Shown one piece after another: positions 11,275-18,549 of a stretch of DNA of 53,564 nt (position 1 is its first letter; every line of letters begins with the position of its first letter). Under the pieces are notes generated by a model. That model saw only the letters and a program-made list of their open reading frames with translations. It made no database searches and was not told the DNA's origin. This DNA comes from Polaromonas sp. AER18D-145 (lineage in GTDB: Bacteria; Pseudomonadota; Gammaproteobacteria; Burkholderiales; Burkholderiaceae_C): the NCBI RefSeq assembly GCF_002379095.1, contig NZ_NBZV01000033.1:1-53564 (forward strand), in the 5' to 3' direction. The position numbers and the translations under genes are program-made.

Positions 11275-11447
11275 GAGAAGCCTTGCGGCCCTGGTTGGAT
11301 CCGTGCAACTGACCTCGGTCAGCCGTTGCGCAGCGGCGTCACCTGACTGGCCTGATGCCCTGTTTGTCAAACAGGAGATTATCTGTCAGGCTGCAGATCG
11401 GCCCGGGGGGGCACGCCTGTCACAGGTTGCCGGACGCCGGGTCCGCT

Positions 11448-11478
11448 GACAAGCCGGCACCATGGGTGCCGGCTTGTC
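11448..11478. terminator. Strong inverted repeat between nadB and ldt (possible terminator)
   Basis: A perfect 14-bp stem (GACAAGCCGGCACC / GGTGCCGGCTTGTC) with a 3-nt loop, about 10 bp beyond the stop of the transpeptidase gene and 170 bp upstream of nadB. No T-run follows on either strand, so termination is inferred from position and stability only. The rest of 11275-11487 holds only the nadB leader. Confidence 0.45.
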
Positions 11479-11487
11479 GCGACTCCC

Positions 11488-12306
11488 TCATTGAAGGGGT
11501 AATGGCATGGGACGCAAGGCGCCCGGCGCTGGCGCGGCTTGGGCCATGTCCCGCGGTCGTGCCGGGTCCCGGGGGTCATACGACCCGAAGACTTCGCGGG
11601 CCGACCGGGTTTCCGGCAAGACGTAGACGATGCCGTTCGTTCCGGTGAAGGTCGGGCTGATCACCTTGTCAAAGAAATTAACCGGAACATTGATGCAGCC
11701 GTAGGAAATGCGGTTGTCCTCCGGGGTTTCGCTTTCCAGGCGCTGCGCGCGTCGTTCGCCGGGTTTGCTCGTGACGACCCGATGCATCGATATGGCTGTT
11801 TCATAGTCCACCCACAGCATGTCCTGGCCGCGCAGGTTGCGGTCCATGGAGGCAACAAAACGTCCCGCCGGGGTCGTGCGTTCGTCGGGGCGGATGCTGG
11901 AAAGTTTGCGCTCGCCAATGCCGGGCGAGGAATCGTCGCCACGCGCCAACCCGAGTAGCACGGGCGCGGCATTCTGCAGCTGCCCGCTGGCATCAAACAC
12001 GAGGACCCTTGCGTTGACCTTGTCGACGAGCATGAAGGGCAGGCCCTGGTTGTCGCCGGAATCGACGATCCAGTCGGCGACATGGGCGGTCTCGGTGGAA
12101 GGGCGCTCCCGACCGAAGCTTGCGCGCCTGGGAGATGCCGCTGGTGGGGCTTGTGCCCGGGACACCGCGGACAGGCCAGGGACCGCAGGCGCTGGCCCGG
12201 GGGCTTGCGCCGGTTCTGCGGCCGCCGCCGGTTGCAGCATGAGCACTGCCGCGCAGGCGGCCAGGCACAGCGCCTGCGCCAGGCGCTTGCTGTCTGTCAG
12301 ACGCAT
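11488..12306 (-). CDS. Exported L,D-transpeptidase-like (YkuD-fold) protein
   Basis: 272 aa. N-terminal signal peptide (LAQALCLAACAAVLMLQPAAA, cleavage expected near AAA-EPA), then a Pro/Ala linker to about residue 75. The catalytic domain follows (VDKVNARVLVFDASGQL, TPAGRF, HRVV, then SYGCINVP with the candidate nucleophilic cysteine). The family motif is S/T-x-G-C-h-R/N; Tyr replaces the usual His before Gly. ATG 12306 is preferred over GTG 12318 because GGCGGA precedes it. Likely acts in the periplasm on peptidoglycan or on lipoprotein attachment; substrate unknown. It is 77 bp downstream of tpsA on the same strand and could be co-transcribed. Confidence 0.82.
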   Translation of the reverse strand: MRLTDSKRLAQALCLAACAAVLMLQPAAAAEPAQAPGPAPAVPGLSAVSRAQAPPAASPRRASFGRERPSTETAHVADWIVDSGDNQGLPFMLVDKVNARVLVFDASGQLQNAAPVLLGLARGDDSSPGIGERKLSSIRPDERTTPAGRFVASMDRNLRGQDMLWVDYETAISMHRVVTSKPGERRAQRLESETPEDNRISYGCINVPVNFFDKVISPTFTGTNGIVYVLPETRSAREVFGSYDPRDPARPRDMAQAAPAPGALRPMPLPLQ

Positions 12307-12383
12307 CGTTCCGCCCACGCCACGCGCGCAGACTACCGCCGCGATTGCCTGTGAAGGGTGTGGAAGGGCCAGGGGGCGCGCTC

Positions 12384-14594
12384 CTAGTTGCGTGCTTGTC
12401 TGGGCGCGTACCGTGGTGCGATGTAGGGCTTTGGCGGGATCAGGGGGATGGCGGTGGGCATCACCGCTTCCTCTTCTTTCAGCGCCAGGAACACATCGCC
12501 GCTGTCGGCATAGGGCAATGGCATCACGTCCGACAGACCGGTGACACCGGCGAGTGCCAGGACGGTCATGCCCATGAAGGGAAGGAAGGAAACGGGACGC
12601 GCGGGCGTGATATTCGCGGTGGTTTTATTGACGGCAGGCCCGCAGCAGGAAGTCGCGAAGGCGTATTGGCTGGCATTCGGGCCTGTCAGCCGATACCCGC
12701 TGAAGGTCACGGTTTTACCGGTTCCCGGTTCCGATGTGGTGAATGTGGCGGTGCTGCCAGGATCGGCGATCAGGGAGACCCCGGCAGGGTTGCCCTTCAG
12801 GGAGGTGAGGATCGCCGTGGTGGTGCCGTCGAAGTTTTTGGTGGCTTCGGGGAAGACCAGCATGCGCTGGGTCAGGATGCTGTCGGTCAGGATGAATTGG
12901 GGCGCATAGTCCGTCGGCGTTGTGTAAGAGGTCGGGTTGTAAATGATGGTGACGGGGGCATTCGGGCCGGTGACGGTCGGGCGGTCTGGACCGACGACAT
13001 TGATGTAGACCGAGCCGCCGGCCACTCCGGGACCGGTACCGTCGGTATCTGAAGCGAGCGTCAGGCCGAGCGGTATGCCCAGACTGCGGGAAGGAATGCT
13101 GGTGCCCCGCGTCAGGGTGATCTTGGCGTTGACATTGACATCGTTGGCCGCACACATCATGAGGTTGCCGTCGGTGACCGTGATGGCTGCGTTCTGGTTC
13201 ACATTGCGGCCAGCGGCCAACAAAACGCTTCCCCGGGTGGTGGTGATAGCGGCGTTCACGTTGATATCTCGTCCGCAGCAGACTGAAAAGTTGCCATCAA
13301 CGGCCGTCACGGCGGCATTGATGTTGGTGTCCCGGTCAGCAATGAGGGTGAGGGTCGTCGGGGCTCCGCTGGCAGTCCAACTCACCGCTTCGTTAACGAA
13401 AATGTCCCCGTTGCCAGGGCCGGGCGCCGTGGTGATGGTGACGTTGTTGGTGACCAGCTGGGCCGAGAGCGTGGCGCCGGAAATGTTGCCGCCGGCGCCG
13501 ATGATGAAGTCCTGCGGATCGATCAGCCAGGTGCCCATCAGGCCCTGAGGTGCGGCCGTGGTGACGCGTACATCGTCTTTGATGTTGACGTGTGCCGCCG
13601 AGGTTTCAATAAAGCCGCCGTTACCGCCGTTTGGTGCGCTGGCATCCAGCGTGCCGCCGACGTTCATGGTGCCGCTCTGCATGTCGCCCAGCAGCAGGAT
13701 GGTGCCGTTGCGGTTTCCAATGGTTTGCGCCTGGATCACGCCGGTGTTGTTGACCGCGGTGTGCAGCAGGTTGCCGGCCGCCTGGGCCGTCAGCAGCACG
13801 CGGCCGCCGTCGGCGCGAATCAGGCCGCCGTTTTCAACCAGCGCGTTGACGGCACCCTGAGCCACCGACATGTTGAGCAGGCCGTCGCCGGCAACGTCCA
13901 TGGTGACGGCGTTGCCGGCGGCAAGTACCACCGAACCGAGTCTGGCGGAAATCACGCCCTGGTTGCTGACGGTTTTGCCCATCAGTGCCACGTAGCCGCC
14001 GTCGGCCGCAGTGATGTTGCCCAGGTTGACGACCGAGCCGCTTCCCGCGTCGGTGAAGGAATAATCGCCCGCCATGAACTTGGCATCGCTAAGACTCATG
14101 GTGGACGCGACCAGCCCGCCGACGTTCACCGATGCGCCGCTGCCGAACAGGACGCCGTTCGGGTTGAGTAGAAAGACCCTGCCGTTGGCCGAGAGGTTGC
14201 CCATGATGCTGGACGGATCGGCGCCCAGGACCCGGTTCAGGGCCACCGACGTGCTGCCGGGCTGTACGAACTGCACGGTCTGGCCGGCGGCAATGCCAAA
14301 GCTCTGCCAGTTGATCACCGTGTTGGCGGTGGACTGCGTGATGGTTGTGGAGGACGCACTGCTGGTGATGCTGGCGCCGCCGGCCGCCACCACACCGCCT
14401 GTTGGCAGGGCATAGGCAGTGGCGCCCAAGCCGAGCATCAGGCAGGCTGACAGCGCCTTGATGGCGAAGTTCGCGGCGCCGGGGCGTCCTGTCGTGGACG
14501 AGGATTTCTTTTTGCCTGCGCCGCCGGCGTTTTCAGACACGGCGACGAAGGCGCCTGAGCTGTCGCTCCAGATGGATTGGTGAATGCGGTTCAT
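12384..14594 (-). CDS. TpsA-type exoprotein (filamentous-hemagglutinin N-terminal domain, two-partner secretion)
   Basis: 736 aa. An extended signal peptide starts MNRIHQSIWSD (ESPR-like) with the hydrophobic core and cleavage near residue 62 (AYA-LP). The TPS secretion domain spans about 63-300 and includes LLNPNGVLFG (NPNG at 144-147) and the NVGGLVAST strand. Residues 421-500 hold four approx. 21-residue repeats (R/N-D-x-N-x-N-A-x-I/V-T...). Residues 580-665 resemble a YDG/MBG-type domain (TKNFDGTT, FSGYRLTGPNASQYAF). Cysteines, rare in TpsA proteins, occur as CC at 439-440, C481 and CC at 650-651. A hydrophobic stretch at about 668-690 precedes a Pro-rich tail. AAGGA lies before ATG 14594. 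Small for an adhesin; function beyond secretion is unknown. Confidence 0.88.
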   Translation of the reverse strand: MNRIHQSIWSDSSGAFVAVSENAGGAGKKKSSSTTGRPGAANFAIKALSACLMLGLGATAYALPTGGVVAAGGASITSSASSTTITQSTANTVINWQSFGIAAGQTVQFVQPGSTSVALNRVLGADPSSIMGNLSANGRVFLLNPNGVLFGSGASVNVGGLVASTMSLSDAKFMAGDYSFTDAGSGSVVNLGNITAADGGYVALMGKTVSNQGVISARLGSVVLAAGNAVTMDVAGDGLLNMSVAQGAVNALVENGGLIRADGGRVLLTAQAAGNLLHTAVNNTGVIQAQTIGNRNGTILLLGDMQSGTMNVGGTLDASAPNGGNGGFIETSAAHVNIKDDVRVTTAAPQGLMGTWLIDPQDFIIGAGGNISGATLSAQLVTNNVTITTAPGPGNGDIFVNEAVSWTASGAPTTLTLIADRDTNINAAVTAVDGNFSVCCGRDINVNAAITTTRGSVLLAAGRNVNQNAAITVTDGNLMMCAANDVNVNAKITLTRGTSIPSRSLGIPLGLTLASDTDGTGPGVAGGSVYINVVGPDRPTVTGPNAPVTIIYNPTSYTTPTDYAPQFILTDSILTQRMLVFPEATKNFDGTTTAILTSLKGNPAGVSLIADPGSTATFTTSEPGTGKTVTFSGYRLTGPNASQYAFATSCCGPAVNKTTANITPARPVSFLPFMGMTVLALAGVTGLSDVMPLPYADSGDVFLALKEEEAVMPTAIPLIPPKPYIAPRYAPRQARN

Positions 14595-14641
14595 GGGTGA
14601 GTCCTTGTGTGCTGTCGTGTTTGCGCAGAAGCTGGCAAATG

Positions 14642-16390
14642 TCAGAAATATTTGATGACCTGGATCCAGAACCGGCCTGACTTGTCAGGGGCTGAAATCG
14701 CTGGCTCGCTGCCGAGCTTGCGGGCGTAATACATGCGCAGTGCGAAATTGCCGGGATCAGCCCAGGTGAGCCCCACCCCTGCGCCGCTCAGGTTCCTGTG
14801 GTTGGTCGCGGTCGTCCAGGGGTTCTTGTTGATCGTGACGCGTCCGGCGTCCACGAAGCCGACCAGGTGCACCTGGCCCGGAAGGCTTTCGGTCGGCTTG
14901 GGCAGCAACAGCCGGGCTTCCAGGTTGACAAGGTAACCCTCGTCCCCAAATGCCTCGCCCTGCGGGTAGGCCCGCACGCCGTCCATGCCGCCCAGGACCA
15001 TCTTCTCGGAGGAGTCGAGGTTCTTCGAGGCGAGTTGCCCTTGGACACCGGCGTAAAAGGAAAGGGTGTCGGTGACGCGCTGCAGGCGTGAGGCGTTGAA
15101 TCCGAGTTTGTTGTAGGCACCGTTGCTGCGCGCGCTGGCCGCATCCACCGCCAGCGCCGCGGGTGTCTCGATGTCGAGATCGCCGGCAGACAAGCCCAGG
15201 GAAAAAGCACTCACGCCGCCGCCGCCGAGGTTGTCGCGGTGGTTGCCATACAGGCTGGCGGTCAGGACGCGGGCCTTCTTGTCGGTCACGGAAGGGATCA
15301 CGTCAACCCTGTCCTGAAAGGTCTTGGCGTCGTAGGCGAGGCCGGCGTTGAGGTTGCTGTTGCGCGAACGGATCAGCGGGTAGCTGCCATAGACACTTGC
15401 CACCTCCGCTGTGCCGTTGGCCTGCAGCGGCGCGAATTCCTTGCCGAGTTCATATTCCAGCCTGCTGTAGGCCACACCTGCGGTGGCCTTGCCAAACTGC
15501 ATCTGGTAGGACGCGCGTCCGTAGGTGAGCCCGGAGCCCGAGGTCACAGCGCGCAGGCTGGCGACGTCGCCGCGCCCCAGCAGGTTGTTGAGGTTGACGG
15601 TGGCGCCCACGCGGTATTCGCCGGTATAACGGTTGCCGGCATTGTCGGCGTCGATGCTGCCGGTCACGCGTTTGCCGGGAACGATATCGACGATCAGGTC
15701 GGAGCTGCCCGGGGTTGCGCCCGGAACCAGTGTTGATTTGACGCTGACGCCCGGCGTGTCCGATAGCAGCAGCAGGCGGCTCTCCAGCGGGTCGTTGGTG
15801 ATGGGGTCGCCACTGTTCAGGCCGCCGAGAAGGCTGTAGGCCTGGTCATCGGCAAGGTTGGACTGGTTGCGCAGGATGACCTTGCCGTATTCGCCTTCGC
15901 TCACGGCGATGGTCAGGGCGTTGTCCTTGATCTCCTGGGCAGGCAGGTAGGCCCGTGCCACGAAGTAGCCGTTTTTCCGGTAGTGGTCCGTGATCCGCCC
16001 AGTCATGGCCTGCAGTTCGGCCATCGTGAGTTCGGTCCCCGGCACGAAACCCGTGAGGGCGATCAGCGCCGCTTCGGTGTAAACCCGCGCGCCCGTCACC
16101 CGCAGGCTCTTGACGAGGATCTTGACGGCGTCGGCGCCGGGCGCGGCAGGCGCAGTGCCCTCCTGGATGCGGATTTCGGGCGGTGTTTTTTGCGGCACCG
16201 GGGCCGCAGGAATCTGCTGCATCTGGCTGCCGGCGCCGGGGATCTGTTGGGCCAGCAGGCTTTGGCTGAGCACCAGGAGCGCAAACGGCACCAGGTTTTT
16301 GTTCAGGGGAAAACGCCAGGAATCGCAGCGCCGGGGAGCGGTGGACAAAGGGGTATCGATTGCCCGGTTGGGTCGGTGCGTCTGGTGCAT
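14642..16390 (-). CDS. TpsB outer-membrane transporter (ShlB/FhaC family)
   Basis: 582 aa. After a long leader with a hydrophobic segment (LVPFALLVLSQSLLAQ) and a Pro/Gln-rich linker come a POTRA pair (KSLRVTGARVYTEAALIAL; VSEGEYGKVILRN...LPGVSV-like region at 210-230) and a 16-strand barrel domain. The barrel holds GGMDGVRAYPQGEAFGDEGYL, the lid-loop VRGY motif here as VRAY, and ends in a terminal Phe (IQVIKYF) as expected for BAM substrates. Lies 47 bp upstream of tpsA in the same operon, so it should export that protein. The N-terminus before the hydrophobic stretch is unusually long (about 30 aa), and the start is less certain than the rest. Confidence 0.93.
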   Translation of the reverse strand: MHQTHRPNRAIDTPLSTAPRRCDSWRFPLNKNLVPFALLVLSQSLLAQQIPGAGSQMQQIPAAPVPQKTPPEIRIQEGTAPAAPGADAVKILVKSLRVTGARVYTEAALIALTGFVPGTELTMAELQAMTGRITDHYRKNGYFVARAYLPAQEIKDNALTIAVSEGEYGKVILRNQSNLADDQAYSLLGGLNSGDPITNDPLESRLLLLSDTPGVSVKSTLVPGATPGSSDLIVDIVPGKRVTGSIDADNAGNRYTGEYRVGATVNLNNLLGRGDVASLRAVTSGSGLTYGRASYQMQFGKATAGVAYSRLEYELGKEFAPLQANGTAEVASVYGSYPLIRSRNSNLNAGLAYDAKTFQDRVDVIPSVTDKKARVLTASLYGNHRDNLGGGGVSAFSLGLSAGDLDIETPAALAVDAASARSNGAYNKLGFNASRLQRVTDTLSFYAGVQGQLASKNLDSSEKMVLGGMDGVRAYPQGEAFGDEGYLVNLEARLLLPKPTESLPGQVHLVGFVDAGRVTINKNPWTTATNHRNLSGAGVGLTWADPGNFALRMYYARKLGSEPAISAPDKSGRFWIQVIKYF

Positions 16391-16434
16391 GGTGCTTGGC
16401 CTTGTAGTACCAAGCGATCATGGATGTAAGCCTT

Positions 16435-16496
16435 GTTATAAAACGTAGGACACCATGCTGCCCAATCGTGAGGAAATCGCAATTATCATTTCTATC
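16435..16496 (-). promoter_or_regulatory. Candidate tpsBA promoter with Fur-like sequence
   Basis: Reading on the minus strand, TATAAC (16440-16435) has TTGGGC 19 bp upstream and would give a leader of about 38 nt. Upstream of it, AATGATAATTGCGATT (within 16474-16496) matches 11 of 19 positions of the E. coli Fur consensus, including nine contiguous ones. The stretch is also the most AT-rich in the neighbourhood. Prediction only. Confidence 0.35.
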
Positions 16497-16518
16497 GTTT
16501 TTGTAACGAATGCGTGGC

Positions 16519-16648
16519 TTAGGCGCGGCCGAGCTTGGGGGTATGGTCCACCGAACAGCTCGCCATGCGCGCGTCGGGACGTTCTGTCTTCGTGAAATCC
16601 AGCGCCGGCGCCCGCGCGGAGGGTTCGCCGTCCTCGGGGAACAGCCGT
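16519..16648 (-). other. Unassigned coding-like stretch directly after scpA
   Basis: In the +1 frame relative to scpA, the 43 codons from about 16646 to the TAA at 16519 (LFPEDGEPSARAPALD...KLGRA) have strongly G/C-biased third positions, like real genes here. They contain only a late internal ATG and no ribosome-binding site. It may be a decayed gene end, a frameshifted scpA tail or chance. I do not recognise it. Confidence 0.3.
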
Positions 16649-17521
16649 TCAGGCCGGCGTGTAAGCCAGGCGCACGTAGATCGGCGCGTAGGCCTCGGCC
16701 TGGGTCACGTCGATCAGGCCTTCCTTGGAGAGTTCAAGCAGCGCGATGAAGGTGACCACCAGCACCGGCATGCCGCGGGCGGTTTCAAACAGGTGCTCGA
16801 ACTCGACAAACTTCTGGCCTTGCAGCTTGCGCAGCACGATGCTCATGTGTTCCCGCACCGAGAGCTCCTCGCGCGAGATCACATGGTGCTGGACCAGCCT
16901 GGCGCGCTTGACGATGTCGCGCCAGGCTTCCTGCAGGTCGACCACGCTGACCTCGGGAAAACGCGGCTGCAGCGCCTGCTCCACATAGACCTGGGCGCGC
17001 AGGAAGTCGCGGCCGAACTGCGGGATGTCGTTGAGTTTGTGGGCCGCCAGCTTGATCTGCTCGTATTCCAGCAGGCGGCGCACCAGTTCGGCACGCGGGT
17101 CTTCCGGCTCCTGGCCGTCGGCGACCTTTTTCGGCGGCAGCAGCATGCGCGACTTGATTTCGATCAGCATCGCGGCCATCAGCAGGTACTCGGCAGCAAG
17201 TTCCAGGTTGGTGGCGCGGATTTCATCGACATACACCAGGTACTGGCGCGTCACGGCCGCCATCGGGATGTCGAGGATGTTGAAATTCTGCTTGCGGATC
17301 AGGTACAGCAACAGGTCCAGCGGGCCCTCGAAGGCTTCCAGGAACACCTGCAGCGCGTCGGGCGGGATGTACAGGTCCTGCGGCATCGCGAACAGCGGCT
17401 CGCCGTACAGGCGGGCCAGTGCGACCTGGTCGATCACCGCGGGCATGCCGGCCAGCGCCAGCGCGTCGGGCGGCGAACCCGGCTCGGAAGGCGAGGGCGG
17501 CAGTTCGGTGATCGTGGACAT
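16649..17521 (-). CDS. scpA: Segregation and condensation protein A (ScpA kleisin)
   Basis: Kleisin of the SMC-ScpAB condensin-like complex acting in chromosome organisation. 290 aa, ATG 17521. Typical N-terminal block FEGPLDLLLYLIRKQNFNILDIPMAAVTRQYL near residues 65-100, then the conserved LEYEQIK and ADYLLMAA-like helices (LAAEYLLMAAMLIEIKSRMLLPP), and a C-terminal winged-helix segment that binds SMC (FVEFEHLFETARGMPVLVVTFIALLELSKEGL). No scpB is present in the window. Separated from DUF3460 upstream by an R2 repeat. Confidence 0.93.
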   Translation of the reverse strand: MSTITELPPSPSEPGSPPDALALAGMPAVIDQVALARLYGEPLFAMPQDLYIPPDALQVFLEAFEGPLDLLLYLIRKQNFNILDIPMAAVTRQYLVYVDEIRATNLELAAEYLLMAAMLIEIKSRMLLPPKKVADGQEPEDPRAELVRRLLEYEQIKLAAHKLNDIPQFGRDFLRAQVYVEQALQPRFPEVSVVDLQEAWRDIVKRARLVQHHVISREELSVREHMSIVLRKLQGQKFVEFEHLFETARGMPVLVVTFIALLELSKEGLIDVTQAEAYAPIYVRLAYTPA

Positions 17522-17545
17522 GGGGGTGGGGCTGTGGCGTCAGTA

Positions 17546-17605
17546 ACTATAAAAACAATAGCTACCAGCGCATATCCAGCAAGGGCTGGAGGCCTTTTTG
17601 ACTAT
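17546..17605 (+). repeat. R2 repeat between scpA and the DUF3460 gene
   Basis: Best-preserved copy: ACTAT, 7-nt loop, ATAGCTACCAGCGC, about 10 nt, AAGGGCTGGAGGCC and TTTTTGAC. It sits wholly in the 89-bp gap between two genes of the same strand. Confidence 0.85.
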
Positions 17606-17610
17606 GGGTC

Positions 17611-17835
17611 TCAGGCCTGTTCGCTGTTCGGGTGGCCGCTGGTGCCATACACATAGGGCTGCTGCGGCACGCGGGCATCCTGGTAGTCGGCCTGCTCGGA
17701 ACGGTCCAGCTTCTTGTCCCACCAGATCGCGCGTCCCTCGCGCTGTTCGGCCTCCAGCGTGGGTTTTTTCGCCTTGAGTTCCTCAATGAACAGGGTCACT
17801 TCCGAGGTGTAGTGGGGGCGGGCGAAGATGGACAT
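17611..17835 (-). CDS. DUF3460 family small protein
   Basis: 74 aa, hydrophilic, no signal or membrane segment. The sequence (MSIFARPHYTSEVTLFIEELKAKKPTLEAEQREGRAIWWDK split here as its two halves: MSIFARPHYTSEV and REGRAIWWDK) is characteristic of DUF3460, a betaproteobacterial family of unknown function usually found next to scpA and pantothenate genes. No panC is present here; the scpA downstream neighbour is the tps locus instead. Confidence 0.85.
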   Translation of the reverse strand: MSIFARPHYTSEVTLFIEELKAKKPTLEAEQREGRAIWWDKKLDRSEQADYQDARVPQQPYVYGTSGHPNSEQA

Positions 17836-17886
17836 GGGACTAAACTGCCTGAAATGTTGAATTGACTGATTTTACCGGGGACCACC

Positions 17887-18483
17887 ATGTGCCTGCCTTT
17901 TTTCGTTTTCCGGGCGGGCCGCACAGTGGTGGGCCGCGCGCACACAAGGAGCTGGGCTCTCATGGGACTGCTGTCGGTACTGCTGGGGATGGTGGGTTGC
18001 GACCCGCAGCGCATCGCCGAACTCGAGGAAGGGGTGGCCACCGAAGCCGATGTGCGCGCCCGCTTCGGTGAGCCCGAAAAAATCTGGGAAGCCGCCGACC
18101 TGGCCGGCAACCCCTTTCCCGGCGCAGCCGCCCAAGCCGGTGCGCGCACCTTCGAATACAACCGCCAGCCCGAAGGCCAGGTCAACTACATGATCACCAT
18201 CGGCCCGGACGGCCGGATGAGCGCGTTGCGACAGGTCCTGACGCCGCAGAACTTCGCGCTGGTGCTGCCCGGCATGCCCATGGAGCAGGTGCGCAAGATG
18301 CTGGGCAAGCCGATGCGGGTCACGCCGTATGCCCTGCAGCAGGAAACCCACTACGACTGGCGTTACCTGTCGCCGCCGGTCACGCCGAGAATTTTCACCG
18401 TGGTGTTTGACCGGGAGCTGCGCGTCGTGCGCACCGCCTCGGTCGATGCCGAGGTGACTGGGCCCAGCGGCCCCAGTCGCTAA
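17887..18483 (+). CDS. BamE/OmlA-like outer-membrane lipoprotein
   Basis: 198 aa from ATG 17887. A hydrophobic segment ends in the lipobox-like GMVGC (Cys at residue 38), preceded by an R-A-H-T-R basic stretch. ATG 17962 with AAGGAG upstream would give 173 aa but remove the positive n-region, so both starts stay open. The mature part has two SmpA/OmlA-like units: TEADVRARFGEPEKIWE with a following strand pair (TFEYN...YMITIGPDGRM), and PGMPMEQVRKMLGKPMRV. By analogy it would sit in the outer membrane, but it is not BamE itself. Function unknown. Confidence 0.75.
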   Translation: MCLPFFVFRAGRTVVGRAHTRSWALMGLLSVLLGMVGCDPQRIAELEEGVATEADVRARFGEPEKIWEAADLAGNPFPGAAAQAGARTFEYNRQPEGQVNYMITIGPDGRMSALRQVLTPQNFALVLPGMPMEQVRKMLGKPMRVTPYALQQETHYDWRYLSPPVTPRIFTVVFDRELRVVRTASVDAEVTGPSGPSR

Positions 18484-18485
18484 AA

Positions 18486-18549
18486 TAAAATGTCGAGAAG
18501 GGCTGCAGCCCTTATGAAATAGGCGCAAGCAGCTATCATTTTCATAGTT
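18486..18549 (-). repeat. R2 repeat between convergent genes, supplying the sulP stop codon
   Basis: On the minus strand CTATGAAAATGATAG is the R2 5' hairpin, followed by CTGCTTGCGCC and AAGGGCTGCAGCCCTT. The first bases, CTATGA, provide the last codon and the TGA stop of sulP, so the insertion or its drift set the transporter's C-terminus. Confidence 0.8.
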
